A stretch of DNA of 64,000 nucleotides from Arenibacter nanhaiticus. Its GTDB lineage: Bacteria > Bacteroidota > Bacteroidia > Flavobacteriales > Flavobacteriaceae. Position 1 is the stretch's first letter, and every line of letters begins with the position of its first letter. This document shows, one piece after another, positions 56,174 to 64,000 of the stretch. Position numbers and translations under genes: made by a program. The DNA lies in NCBI RefSeq assembly GCF_900141935.1, contig NZ_FQYX01000005.1, positions 62,001 through 126,000 of the forward strand. Reading direction: 5' to 3'. Below the pieces are notes generated by a model that ran no database searches, had not been told where the DNA came from, and saw only the letters and a program-made list of their open reading frames with translations.

Positions 56174-57802
56174 ATGGATATCAACTTCAATAAAAACGAA
56201 GATCACAATAAACTTCTTCTTTCGGGACTTAATAAAAAATTAGCAAAGGTATATATGGGCGGCGGTAAGGGCCGCATAGAAAAACAACACGCTCTTGGCA
56301 AGCTAACAGCAAGGGAGCGAATAGATTACCTACTAGACAAGGACAGGGATTCTATTGAGGTAGGTGCCTTTGTTGGTGATGGTATGTATGAGGAACATGG
56401 TGGGTGTCCTTCTGGCGGTGTAGTGATAAAAATAGGCTTTGTCAAGGGCCAACAATGTATAGTGGTTGCCAATGATGCTACGGTTAAAGCCGGCGCTTGG
56501 TTCCCTATTACTGCAAAAAAAAACCTACGCGCTCAAGAAATTGCCATAGAAAACCGCCTGCCTATCATTTACTTGGTAGACAGTGCTGGGGTATACCTTC
56601 CTATGCAGGATGAAATTTTCCCGGACAAGGAACATTTTGGAAGAATTTTCAGAAACAATGCCGTGATGAGCAGTATGGGTATTACGCAAATTTCGGCCGT
56701 CATGGGCAGTTGTGTTGCCGGTGGAGCTTATCTGCCAATTATGAGCGATGAGGCTTTGATCGTAAACAAAACTGCCAGTATATTTTTAGCGGGCAGTTAT
56801 TTAGTGAAAGCCGCCATTGGGGAAGTCATAGACAATGAAACCCTTGGTGGGGCAAGTACCCATTGCGAAATTAGCGGGGTAACTGATTACAAGGCAAAGG
56901 ACGATAAACACGCCCTGGATACCATTAAAAATATAATGGACAAAATAGGCGATTTTGACAAGGCAGGTTACAATAGAAAGGCGGCTATAAAACCTGCTTT
57001 AAAGGAGGAGGACATATATGGTATCCTCCCTAAGTCTCGATCGGACCAATATGATATGCTCGAAATTATTAAGCGATTGGTAGACGATTCCCAATTTGAA
57101 CAATACAAGGAAGGGTATGGAAAAACCATACTCACCGGTTACGCCCGTATAGATGGCTGGGCCGTGGGTATTGTGGCCAACCAACGCAAGGTGGTGAAAA
57201 CTACCAAGGGAGAAATGCGCTTTGGGGGGGTTATCTATTCTGAATCTGCCGATAAGGCAACCCGTTTTATTGCCAATTGCAACCAAAAGAAAATACCATT
57301 AGTGTTTTTACAAGATGTAACGGGGTTTATGGTAGGGAGTAAAAGCGAACATGGTGGCATTATTAAGGACGGAGCCAAGATGGTCAACGCTGTAAGCAAC
57401 TCTGTAGTACCTAAATTTACCATTGTGGTAGGCAACAGTTATGGCGCAGGAAATTATGCCATGTGTGGCAAGGCGTACGATCCTAGGCTTATTGTAGCTT
57501 GGCCCAGTGCCGAACTTGCCGTAATGAGCGGAAATTCGGCCGCCAAGGTATTGTTGCAAATAGAAACTGCCTCTCTTAAGAAAAAGGGAGAAACTATTAC
57601 TCCGGAAAAAGAAGCAGAACTTTTTAACAAGATAAAGGCCCGATATGATCACCAAATATCTCCTTATTACGCGGCTTCCCGTCTATGGACAGACGCCGTA
57701 ATTGATCCTTTGGACACTAGGAAATGGATTTCCATGGGAATTGAAGCAGCGAACCATGCGCCAATCGAAAAGCCATTTAATATGGGGGTTCTTCAGGTGT
57801 AA
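56174..57802 (+). CDS. Acyl-CoA carboxylase beta (carboxyltransferase) subunit
   Basis: 542 residues from the ATG at 56174; a 49-codon extension upstream overlaps the oxidoreductase gene and is rejected. Two crotonase-like halves: N-terminal GGGKGRIEKQHALGKLTARE and SGGVVIKIGFV; acyl-CoA oxyanion-hole region VMGSCVAGGAYLPIMSDEAL; C-terminal VVGNSYGAGNYAMCGKAYDP and WPSAELAVMSG. This resembles methylcrotonyl- or propionyl-CoA carboxylase beta chains, which take CO2 from biotin. The biotin carboxylase/BCCP partner is not in the window, so the substrate is open. A strong terminator lies past its stop, inside menE. Confidence 0.9.
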   Translation: MDINFNKNEDHNKLLLSGLNKKLAKVYMGGGKGRIEKQHALGKLTARERIDYLLDKDRDSIEVGAFVGDGMYEEHGGCPSGGVVIKIGFVKGQQCIVVANDATVKAGAWFPITAKKNLRAQEIAIENRLPIIYLVDSAGVYLPMQDEIFPDKEHFGRIFRNNAVMSSMGITQISAVMGSCVAGGAYLPIMSDEALIVNKTASIFLAGSYLVKAAIGEVIDNETLGGASTHCEISGVTDYKAKDDKHALDTIKNIMDKIGDFDKAGYNRKAAIKPALKEEDIYGILPKSRSDQYDMLEIIKRLVDDSQFEQYKEGYGKTILTGYARIDGWAVGIVANQRKVVKTTKGEMRFGGVIYSESADKATRFIANCNQKKIPLVFLQDVTGFMVGSKSEHGGIIKDGAKMVNAVSNSVVPKFTIVVGNSYGAGNYAMCGKAYDPRLIVAWPSAELAVMSGNSAAKVLLQIETASLKKKGETITPEKEAELFNKIKARYDHQISPYYAASRLWTDAVIDPLDTRKWISMGIEAANHAPIEKPFNMGVLQV

Positions 57803-57873
57803 CACACCTTTTTAGAACCACTTAAGCCATGGCAAGGTGCAAGGTTTTTACCCTTTGCACCTTGCCATTTTTT
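57795..57873 (+). terminator. Double terminator of the carboxylase gene, the second inside menE
   Basis: First hairpin AGGTGT/ACACCT with TTTTT overlaps the stop codon (57795-57813). Second: a perfect 14-bp stem, ATGGCAAGGTGCAA (57829-57842) / TTGCACCTTGCCAT (57855-57868), followed by TTTTTT. The second stem codes for the menE C-terminus on the other strand. Confidence 0.85.
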
Positions 57874-58895
57874 GTTTCTACAAATTCATGGACGGAAAAA
57901 ATCTCCTTGGGTATTTCAAATTTGGTAAGTGTGTGCAGCGATTTAATTCCTTGCCAAAGCGCTTCGACACCCCTATTCCCTTCTACTACCAGCACTAATT
58001 TTTGACCCAAAGTTTTGTCTGGAATCCCGGCCACAAAGAACCTTGACGATATCAATTCGGACAATTTGGTTTCTATTTGCTCTGGCACCAATTTGATTCC
58101 CCCTGAATTTATTATATTATCGAATCTTCCCAACCATTGGAATTCGGTATCCGAAACAAGGTGCACCACATCATTTGTTATCACCTTTTCGTTGGATATT
58201 TGGGGCGCATCGATCACCAGGCAATTTCTATTGTCCGTTGCCAAGGACACTTGTGGAAGGGCTATAAAATTACCACTGCCTTCCCTGGCCGTATCATTGA
58301 TTCTCTTTGCCGCGATATGGGTTATGGTCTCGGTCATCCCATAAGTCTCATAGATATGGGTATTGATGTATTGAACACTGTTTTTCAGTTCTATCGACAT
58401 CGGTGCCCCTCCAATAATCACAACTCCTATTTGGCTTATTTTATCCAAGGAATTCTCCAATTGCAAGGGAATCATAGCCGAAAAATCATAATATACACCA
58501 CTGGGAATCAGCGGTCTTGAACTTGGCGGAACACATGTTATTTCCCAACCCAACACCATGGCTCTTACCAGCATCATTTTACCTGCTATAAAACTGCTTG
58601 GCATGCAATGCAATGCCTTTGTTCCCGGTCCTAGATTAAAAAAACCTCCGGTAGCCATGGCAGAATTGTACATCTTTATTTTTTCAAGGAAAACTTTTTT
58701 AGGTGCCCCGGTAGATCCCGAGGTATGTACTGGAATCATTGGGGAACCGTCACACCAATCCAATAAAAAATCACCTATAACCTTTTCAAAGTCCGCTCCT
58801 TCTTTTACCAAGGAATAGCCTAGTTCTTTTAAATCGGCCCCCTTACAAGCGTGGCCGTTAAATTTAAATTTCGGATGAACCATATGGTAGGCCAT
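57822..58895 (-). CDS. menE: o-Succinylbenzoate-CoA ligase-like AMP-binding enzyme
   Basis: ANL-superfamily ligase, 357 residues, short as in other Bacteroidota MenE. P-loop HTSGSTGAPKKV (about 57-68), YETYGMTETITHIA (A5 motif), LGRFDNIINSGG and the C-terminal catalytic lysine in NGKVQR. It adds CoA to o-succinylbenzoate in menaquinone synthesis. The identity rests on length and on menC two genes upstream. It is the last gene of menC-CPBP-menE; the gap to the CPBP gene is 7 bp. Its last 14 codons form the stem of the convergent carboxylase terminator, with the catalytic Lys inside. Confidence 0.88.
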   Translation of the reverse strand: MAYHMVHPKFKFNGHACKGADLKELGYSLVKEGADFEKVIGDFLLDWCDGSPMIPVHTSGSTGAPKKVFLEKIKMYNSAMATGGFFNLGPGTKALHCMPSSFIAGKMMLVRAMVLGWEITCVPPSSRPLIPSGVYYDFSAMIPLQLENSLDKISQIGVVIIGGAPMSIELKNSVQYINTHIYETYGMTETITHIAAKRINDTAREGSGNFIALPQVSLATDNRNCLVIDAPQISNEKVITNDVVHLVSDTEFQWLGRFDNIINSGGIKLVPEQIETKLSELISSRFFVAGIPDKTLGQKLVLVVEGNRGVEALWQGIKSLHTLTKFEIPKEIFSVHEFVETKNGKVQRVKTLHLAMA

Positions 58896-58902
58896 GATCT
58901 GA

Positions 58903-59844
58903 TTAATTTTCTGTTAAGAATTGCTCCTGTGGCATCACTTTTCCAGTAAGACGCTCTTTCCAATTGTTCCAACCGTATTTTTTAGAAAAAACAAAGAGTA
59001 AAATAGGATACACTACCAATACAGGCACAAACACGTCCCATCCCAGTTCCGGTTCTGAAATATCCCTAAAAATAGAATTGGTCTGGAAGGCTGTCCAATC
59101 GGCCGTGACCAATAAGGCTGTTATTAAATTATTGGCGGCATGAAAACCTATGGCCAACTCCAAGCCTTCATCCATTAGAGTTAAAATGCCTAGAAAAAAC
59201 CCCGTCCCTATATAATACACCATAATTCCAATACCTAGTTTTTCTACTTCGGGATTGAATAGATGTAGCAATCCAAAAACAGAAGAGGTAATCACCAAGG
59301 GAAACCACCTATTCCGGGCTATTAAGCCCAGACCTTGCATCAGATATCCTCGCATAAAATATTCCTCAAAACTTGTTTGGATCGGAATCAGCAGCACTGA
59401 TATTACTAGGAGTATCAAAAATGGCTGTAATTCAAAATTAAAGGTATAATCATCTGGAGACAAATAAATATCAACACCCATAATCACTACTGTAATCACG
59501 GCCCAGAGTCCGAATGCAAAAAATACTCTTTTCCAATCTACTTTTTTCCTAGAAGTAGTCAGGGACACCAAGCTTTGGTTGTGCAAAAATTTGCAACTAA
59601 TAAAGGTTGCTACCAGGCCAAAGGCAAAGGAAAGCAGCATTAAAAACAAAAATAGATTGGTACCGATAACTTGGGACATCTGAGTGAGATCCATCGGTAT
59701 CTCATCACCACCCAAAGATTTAAAAATTACAACACCCACAAGAGGTATAGCCCCTATAACCTGCCACCCTAAAAATACAAGGAGCACTCCTACAATGTAG
59801 CGCCATGATTCGTGATTCCCTTTATACCCTTGTTCTATATACAT
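58903..59844 (-). CDS. CPBP-family intramembrane glutamic endopeptidase
   Basis: 313 residues from the ATG at 59844 (nine more open codons upstream). About eight hydrophobic segments; the CAAX-protease/bacteriocin-processing motifs are EEYFMRGYLMQGL (EExxxR), FGLLHLFNP (FxxxH) and HAANN (HxxxN). It is an inner-membrane protease of unknown substrate. It sits between menC and menE: its start overlaps the menC stop by 10 bp and menE follows by 7 bp, so all three are translated from one mRNA. Whether it has a role in quinone synthesis or only rides along is unknown. Confidence 0.9.
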   Translation of the reverse strand: MYIEQGYKGNHESWRYIVGVLLVFLGWQVIGAIPLVGVVIFKSLGGDEIPMDLTQMSQVIGTNLFLFLMLLSFAFGLVATFISCKFLHNQSLVSLTTSRKKVDWKRVFFAFGLWAVITVVIMGVDIYLSPDDYTFNFELQPFLILLVISVLLIPIQTSFEEYFMRGYLMQGLGLIARNRWFPLVITSSVFGLLHLFNPEVEKLGIGIMVYYIGTGFFLGILTLMDEGLELAIGFHAANNLITALLVTADWTAFQTNSIFRDISEPELGWDVFVPVLVVYPILLFVFSKKYGWNNWKERLTGKVMPQEQFLTEN

Positions 59845-60887
59845 ATTTCCTCTATTAATTTTGTGTTCCAATTTTTATTTTTATCGTAACTGATGGCCCC
59901 ATTCCCAACTGTTAAAGGGCTATCTATATTATTAGTGTACAGGCTGCCGGTCCCCAATCCCTGCGGCAAAGTATTCTTTAAGGTGTAGGTCCATTGTGCA
60001 ATGGCATTTAGCCCTATATTGCTTTCCAGTGCACTGGTAACCCACCATTGAATTCCTAGTTTTTCTGCTATATCTATCCATTGCTCACTGCCTTTAAAAC
60101 CCCCAACCAAACTAGGTTTTAGAATAATATAGGGAGGCCGAATGGTTTGTAGCAGTTCTTCCTTTTTTGTTACATCGGAAACCCCTATAAGTTCTTCATC
60201 CAGAGCAATAGGCAATGGTGAGTTTTCACATAATTCCCTCATTGCAAGAGGGTTTCCCGCCTTTATAGGCTGTTCTATGGAATGCAAATTATATTTGGAC
60301 AGGCGCTGCAATTTCCCCAAGGCTTCTTCTGGCGAGAAGGCGCCATTAGCATCGACCCGAAGGGAAATTTCTTGCTCGCTATATTCTTTTCTTATCGCTT
60401 GTAAAAGCAATAGTTCACGCTCAAAATCAATAGCCCCCACCTTCATCTTTATACAGTTAAAACCTTGTTTCAGTTTCTCCTGTATTTGTTGGTGCATAAA
60501 CTTTTCATCTCCCATCCATATGAGACCGTTTATGGGAATACTTTTTTCTTTAGCGGTGAATTCTGAAGGAAACAATAGAAAAGGATTAGCAGCATTCAGG
60601 GACAAGAAAGCCTGTTCTACCCCAAATTGAATGCTTGGATAAGGGAGCAACTTATCCCAAAGCGCTTCTTTTCCCAAGTCCACATTATCACAGGTCCATT
60701 GCAAAACCTCCTCATACTCTGGACGGTCATCGGCACTCAAGCCTTTTAATAGACCACATTCCCCAATGCCGAATTTTCCATTTTTATGAAGAATAATAAA
60801 CCAGGTTTCTTTTTGTACCAATATTCCTCTAGAAGTACCACTGGGATTTTTAAAGTTTAAAACGTATTTTTTGTAACTAGCTTTCAT
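59835..60887 (-). CDS. menC: o-Succinylbenzoate synthase
   Basis: Enolase-superfamily dehydratase of menaquinone synthesis (SHCHC to o-succinylbenzoate). 350 residues. The catalytic lysine pair is at CIKMKVGA (KxK-type), the metal ligands are in LRVDANGAF (Asp), SIEQPI (Glu) and IALDEELIG (Asp/Glu), and the second-half lysine is in IILKPSLVGG. It is close in sequence to dipeptide epimerases, but the linkage with menE favours menC. First gene of the menC-CPBP-menE operon; R2 copy 3 ends 9 nt before its ATG. Confidence 0.88.
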   Translation of the reverse strand: MKASYKKYVLNFKNPSGTSRGILVQKETWFIILHKNGKFGIGECGLLKGLSADDRPEYEEVLQWTCDNVDLGKEALWDKLLPYPSIQFGVEQAFLSLNAANPFLLFPSEFTAKEKSIPINGLIWMGDEKFMHQQIQEKLKQGFNCIKMKVGAIDFERELLLLQAIRKEYSEQEISLRVDANGAFSPEEALGKLQRLSKYNLHSIEQPIKAGNPLAMRELCENSPLPIALDEELIGVSDVTKKEELLQTIRPPYIILKPSLVGGFKGSEQWIDIAEKLGIQWWVTSALESNIGLNAIAQWTYTLKNTLPQGLGTGSLYTNNIDSPLTVGNGAISYDKNKNWNTKLIEEICI

Positions 60888-60896
60888 ATGGAGCTA

Positions 60897-60979
60897 TTAT
60901 TGTTTTTTAACGGTCATATATAATTTACATAGCTAAAATTGTCTTTTGCCACAAGTCTTAGGTCATGTTCATTTCCCAT
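60897..60979 (-). repeat. R2 dispersed leader repeat, copy 3 (before menC)
   Basis: Minus-strand repeat from ATGGGAAATGAACATGACC (about 60979) to a short ORF, ATG ACC GTT AAA AAA CAA TAA (60917-60897). The menC ATG follows after 9 nt. Confidence 0.65.
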
Positions 60980-61494
60980 GAAGCTGTTTCTTGTTCCGCA
61001 TCTTAGTTATATAGATTTCTGAAAGGCCTATAAAAGCCAAATTTAGGGATATTTTAATTCTTACAAAGAAGGAAAGAAGCATTATTAAAGCAAGAATCCC
61101 CAAGACCCTACGACAGCCCTTTTTATGCCATTATCTATGTCAAGTGACATTGTTACCTGGTGCTTAAAAAAAACTTTTTTTAGCTTTTTTAGTCGATCAT
61201 AGTTACCAACAGATTCAGGGTATTCAATTGCTGGAATCCAACAAAAAAAAGGTATGCCCTTATGTTATTGACGTGATAAAATGGTCTTTAACATAAGGGC
61301 ATCCTATAAATTACAAAGAAGTGTGGTAGGGTAGCCTTATAAAATTAAACATCCCTATAGCATCTAGCTTACAGGTTGGGCCTGAATTTTATCTGCCCCC
61401 TGCTTTGCAAACAGCTTTCCTTGATCCTTTTTCCCCCTTGGTTTCCCAAGTATTATTTATTTTTAATTGATTATTGTTAGCTGTTCACTGAAAA
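60980..61494. other. Gene-poor stretch upstream of menC
   Basis: About 515 bp, AT-rich, with no convincing ORF, promoter or structure. It lies between R2 copy 3 and R1 copy D. Confidence 0.4.
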
Positions 61495-61574
61495 GCGTTA
61501 GGGATCGCAGCGGCATCCCCGAAGTGGAGCGAGGGATATAGCGAAGCGCCCGCCCGACGAAGGAGGGAACGCCC
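61495..61574 (+). repeat. R1 structured repeat, copy D
   Basis: 80 bp, GCGTTAGGGATCGCAGCGGC ... GGGATATAGCGAAG ... GACGAAGGAGGGAACGCCC. The last 20 bases equal copy A. Closing stem GCGTT/AACGC; hairpin 1 ATCCC/GGGAT. It lies 70 bp from R2 copy 4. Confidence 0.75.
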
Positions 61575-61623
61575 AAAAAAGCAGCCAATAAACGGTAAAC
61601 AAGGGTATTGACTTTGTCATCTA

Positions 61624-61726
61624 TCAGATATTCATATACAGACGTTTATTGCTTTTTAGCGGTCATATAAAATTCGCATAACTAAAGTCCTATTTACGAC
61701 CAGTTACGGTCATGCTCATTTCAAAT
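61624..61726 (-). repeat. R2 dispersed leader repeat, copy 4 (without a gene)
   Basis: Minus-strand copy from TTTGAAATGAGCATGACCG (about 61726) to the short ORF ATG ACC GCT AAA AAG CAA TAA (61666-61646). As in the other copies an ATG follows 10 nt later (61635), but it is closed after three codons (ATG AAT ATC TGA). Confidence 0.6.
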
Positions 61727-61799
61727 ATAATAAAATGATATCTTCATTAAGAACCAGATTTTGCTCCTGATCTGTGTTATACCTTAAACCAAATCTTTC

Positions 61800-62480
61800 T
61801 TACACCATCACGGACTCCCCTATTTTTGGTAACAGCAATTCTTTTCCGGCATCAGAAAACTGTTTTAGGGCATCTTTTTGATCTATGACAATGTACCCGA
61901 AAGTATCGTAATGGTACCCTAAAACCTTATCGCATTCTATAAAGTCCGATGCCATCACGGCATCTTTAATACCCATCGTAAAATTATCCCCAATAGGCAG
62001 CACTGCCAAATCTAAGCTGTGGGACAATGGAATTAATTTCATATCCATGGTCAATGCCGTATCTCCAGCAATATAGAGCTGTTTTCCTTTAGAAGAAATT
62101 ATAAATCCGCCTGGCTGACCACCGTAAGATCCATCCGGAAAGGAAGAAGTATGGACAGCATTAACGTACTTAAGGCTTCCAAAATCAAAATCGAAACTAC
62201 CCCCATGGTTCATAGGATGTACTTTAATTCCTTTATTCCCGTAATGGGTAGCAATCTCGTAGTTACTAATGACCACGGCGTTCGTATTTTTAGCGATCTG
62301 TTCTACATCCAAGGTATGGTCTTGATGGGCATGGGTTACCAGAATATAATCCGGGTCCAAATCATCGAGCGTTACTTTTCCGGCCACTTTTTCGTTGCCA
62401 GAAATAAATGGATCTACCAATAATTTTTTACCATCGGCCAAAATCATTAGGGAGGCATGTCCTAGAAAGGTAATTTTCAT
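61800..62480 (-). CDS. UlaG/YtkL-like metal-dependent hydrolase (MBL fold)
   Basis: 226-residue cytoplasmic metallo-beta-lactamase-fold enzyme with no signal peptide. It starts KITFLGHASLMI, then LLVDPFIS, the metal motif VTHAHQDHTLD (HxHxDH), MNHGGSFDF, AVHTSSFPDG, LYIAGDTALTMDM and a C-terminal CDKVLGYHYDTFG. This is the UPF0173 pattern found across bacteria; the natural substrate is not established. It follows the histidine kinase gene by 21 bp on the same strand, so it may be co-transcribed with it. Confidence 0.9.
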   Translation of the reverse strand: MKITFLGHASLMILADGKKLLVDPFISGNEKVAGKVTLDDLDPDYILVTHAHQDHTLDVEQIAKNTNAVVISNYEIATHYGNKGIKVHPMNHGGSFDFDFGSLKYVNAVHTSSFPDGSYGGQPGGFIISSKGKQLYIAGDTALTMDMKLIPLSHSLDLAVLPIGDNFTMGIKDAVMASDFIECDKVLGYHYDTFGYIVIDQKDALKQFSDAGKELLLPKIGESVMV

Positions 62481-62501
62481 AGAATTTGTTTTTCCTCAAA
62501 G

Positions 62502-64000
62502 TTATTTAAAATTGAACCAAAAACGAACTCCTTCCTTAGTTTTATCGATGTTTAGTGTAGACTGTAATTGATTTACCAAACGATTCATAAGCCTTATCCC
62601 CATAGAGGAATTAGCTCTTTCACTACTATCCTCTGGCAAACCAATTCCGTTATCCGTATATTCAAAATACCCCTTCTCACCGTTTTTACTTAAATGGATA
62701 TGAATTTTGCCGTTCTCATCATTATCAGGAAAGGCATATTTAAAGGAGTTAGAAACAAGTTCGTTCAATATAAGTCCAAACGGAATAGCTCTATCAATAT
62801 CTAACTCGACCCCTTCTGCGTCTATAAATATATTTATATTATGACCCCCTTTTTTATATACCGATTGCACACTATTGATGAGGCTTTCGATATATTCTTG
62901 CATTTCGATGACCGAAAGATCATCGTTTTGATATAGTTTCTGGTGTATTAAGGCCATGGCTTTCACCCTTGTTTTCCCTTCTTCCAAAGCTTGAATAGCG
63001 GCCTTGCTTTTGGTGTTTTTGGTTTGCAGACTCAACAAACTAGAAACCATTTGAAGATTGTTCTTTACCCTATGGTGAATTTCTTTCAACAGTGAATCCT
63101 TCTCTATCAGGGCCGATTCTATTATTTGTTTTTGTTCTGCAATCAGGCGTTGTGTTTTTATACTTTTTAGATAGGCATACACCACAGCAGCAAACCCCAA
63201 TAAGGTAAACACCAAAGAAATAAATACAATATTTATACGTTCGTCCTTTGCCTGCATTTCGCTTCTAGATTCTTCAAGGGCAATTTTCTGCTCATCCATT
63301 AACCTTTTGGAATACTCAATTTCCTGTCCTGCTACCGCAGCCAATTGTTGTTTTTTTAGACCAGCATCACTTTGGTTTAGGGAATCCCGTATTTTTACTG
63401 TTCTTTTTAGATACTCTGTAGCATTTTTAAAATCGCCGATTTTATCATAATACGCCGCCAAGAGTCGATTCCTTTTTATAATATTTTGAACTTTTACAGG
63501 ATAATCGCCATATAAAAGAAGTTTTTTGGCTTTTTCAAATTCCTCTTGCTGCAAATAGACATCCGCCAATTCTAAGGAGTTCTCATTTTTTTCGGAAGAA
63601 TATTTATTGGAACTATATTCCCCAATAATAGCTATGGCACTCTCTAGCTCTAGGGCAGCGATATCGTATTCTTTTAACCGGGCGTAACACTTGCCTATAT
63701 TTCCTTTTATAATCCCCTTAAGGTAGTTGCCCTTAATAAGTTCTTGTTCGGACTTTTGTCGACTTATATCATTTAAATACACATCTATAAATCCTTTTGC
63801 TTGTTTAAAATTGGTCAAGGCAACCGCTGTAGACATATCTAAAAGCAAATAGGTCCCTATATTGTTCAAATATTCGGCCTGGGCATAATAGTCACCTTCC
63901 CGAACGGTTTTCAGCATGTCTTTAATGTAATCTTCCATAGCCTTTCGATGGAGACCCAAATTGGAATAGATATCATAAAAAACAATTTTATCGGTAAGCC
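62502..64000 (-). CDS. TPR-containing sensor histidine kinase, HisKA_2 type (partial, 5' end outside window)
   Basis: The frame is open to base 64000, so the N-terminus is missing; about 499 residues are visible. TPR-like helical repeats (to about residue 210 of the visible part, for example YAQAEYLNNIGTYLLLDMST) are followed by one transmembrane helix (IVFISLVFTLLGFAAVVYAY), the HisKA_2 phospho-acceptor helix IHHRVKNNLQMVSSLLSLQT and a HATPase domain with LNELVSNSFKYAFP (N box) and YTDNGIGLPED (G1 box). The TPR part is probably periplasmic. Related kinases pair with LytTR or other response regulators; none is in the window. Confidence 0.9.
   Translation of the reverse strand, partial: LTDKIVFYDIYSNLGLHRKAMEDYIKDMLKTVREGDYYAQAEYLNNIGTYLLLDMSTAVALTNFKQAKGFIDVYLNDISRQKSEQELIKGNYLKGIIKGNIGKCYARLKEYDIAALELESAIAIIGEYSSNKYSSEKNENSLELADVYLQQEEFEKAKKLLLYGDYPVKVQNIIKRNRLLAAYYDKIGDFKNATEYLKRTVKIRDSLNQSDAGLKKQQLAAVAGQEIEYSKRLMDEQKIALEESRSEMQAKDERINIVFISLVFTLLGFAAVVYAYLKSIKTQRLIAEQKQIIESALIEKDSLLKEIHHRVKNNLQMVSSLLSLQTKNTKSKAAIQALEEGKTRVKAMALIHQKLYQNDDLSVIEMQEYIESLINSVQSVYKKGGHNINIFIDAEGVELDIDRAIPFGLILNELVSNSFKYAFPDNDENGKIHIHLSKNGEKGYFEYTDNGIGLPEDSSERANSSMGIRLMNRLVNQLQSTLNIDKTKEGVRFWFNFK

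Noticed and set aside
61509-61621. Minus-strand small ORF of about 37 codons that runs through R1 copy D
   Set aside because: Its sequence is a by-product of the repeat, which changes frame and length in other copies and folds as a stem-loop.

Overview
The window comes from a chromosome of the Bacteroidota, almost certainly a marine-type member of the Flavobacteriaceae. The signs are: no Shine-Dalgarno sequences before most genes but many copies of the Bacteroidota -7 promoter octamer TAnnTTTG; a CarboxypepD_reg-type outer-membrane receptor; a CAL67264-type mini membrane protein; a serine-palmitoyltransferase-like enzyme; a THI-thiS-thiC-...-thiG-thiH operon; and MutS2 without an Smr domain. 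The genus cannot be fixed from this sequence. No CRISPR array, rRNA, tRNA, prophage or insertion sequence was seen. The region is mostly housekeeping and dense in genes, with two larger gene-poor stretches (25.4-26.5 kb and 60.9-61.8 kb).

Layout. 0-4.4 kb (minus): a serine-palmitoyltransferase-like enzyme cut by the window edge, a cystathionine-beta-synthase-like enzyme (together a candidate sulfonolipid/capnine pair) and oligopeptidase B. 4.5-11 kb: YbaB/EbfC nucleoid protein, exported thioredoxin, UspA, a stand-alone TrpB paralogue, YegP-like protein, threonine aldolase, prfB with its programmed +1 frameshift, and ArsC-like reductase. 11-14.2 kb: a Gly/Tyr-rich exported protein followed directly by a TonB-dependent-type outer-membrane protein. 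14.6-25.4 kb: a 57-residue membrane protein, a DUF1704/MATCAP-like metallopeptidase, a dicarboxylate symporter, aroC, an LpxH-like phosphoesterase, a large FAD/Fe-S dehydrogenase, a small beta-barrel protein and a TlpA-like lipoprotein. 26.5-39.7 kb: rhomboid protease divergent from an LpxL-type acyltransferase, sterol-desaturase-family protein, EEP nuclease, glmM, AcpH, gamma-glutamyltransferase, two TolB/PD40 lipoproteins, ChaN-like lipoprotein, NAD(P)-binding protein and GNAT. 39.8-46.2 kb (minus): a TPP-riboswitch-controlled thiamine operon thiS-thiC-(tenI-like)-thiD-thiE-thiG-thiH. 46.3-54.6 kb: mutS2, DCC thiol oxidoreductase, fumC, a coiled-coil membrane protein, GNAT, an MBL-fold lipoprotein and ettA. 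54.9-60.9 kb: CAL67264 protein, a Gfo/Idh/MocA gene broken by an in-frame amber codon, acyl-CoA carboxylase beta subunit, and the menaquinone cluster menC-CPBP protease-menE. 61.8-64 kb: UlaG-like hydrolase and a TPR histidine kinase that runs off the window.

The most interesting material lies between genes. One repeat family (R1, four copies of about 80-97 bp) keeps a conserved core while two hairpins and the closing stem change in a compensatory way, which points to a folded RNA; one copy sits inside the thiamine operon. A second family (R2, four copies of about 65-85 bp) stops 9-10 nt before a start codon in every case and ends in a tiny ORF of the form M-(T/I)-x-K-K-x-stop in three copies (frameshifted in the fourth), so it looks like a dispersed 5'-leader element. 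Two intrinsic terminators are written into the 3' coding ends of convergent genes.
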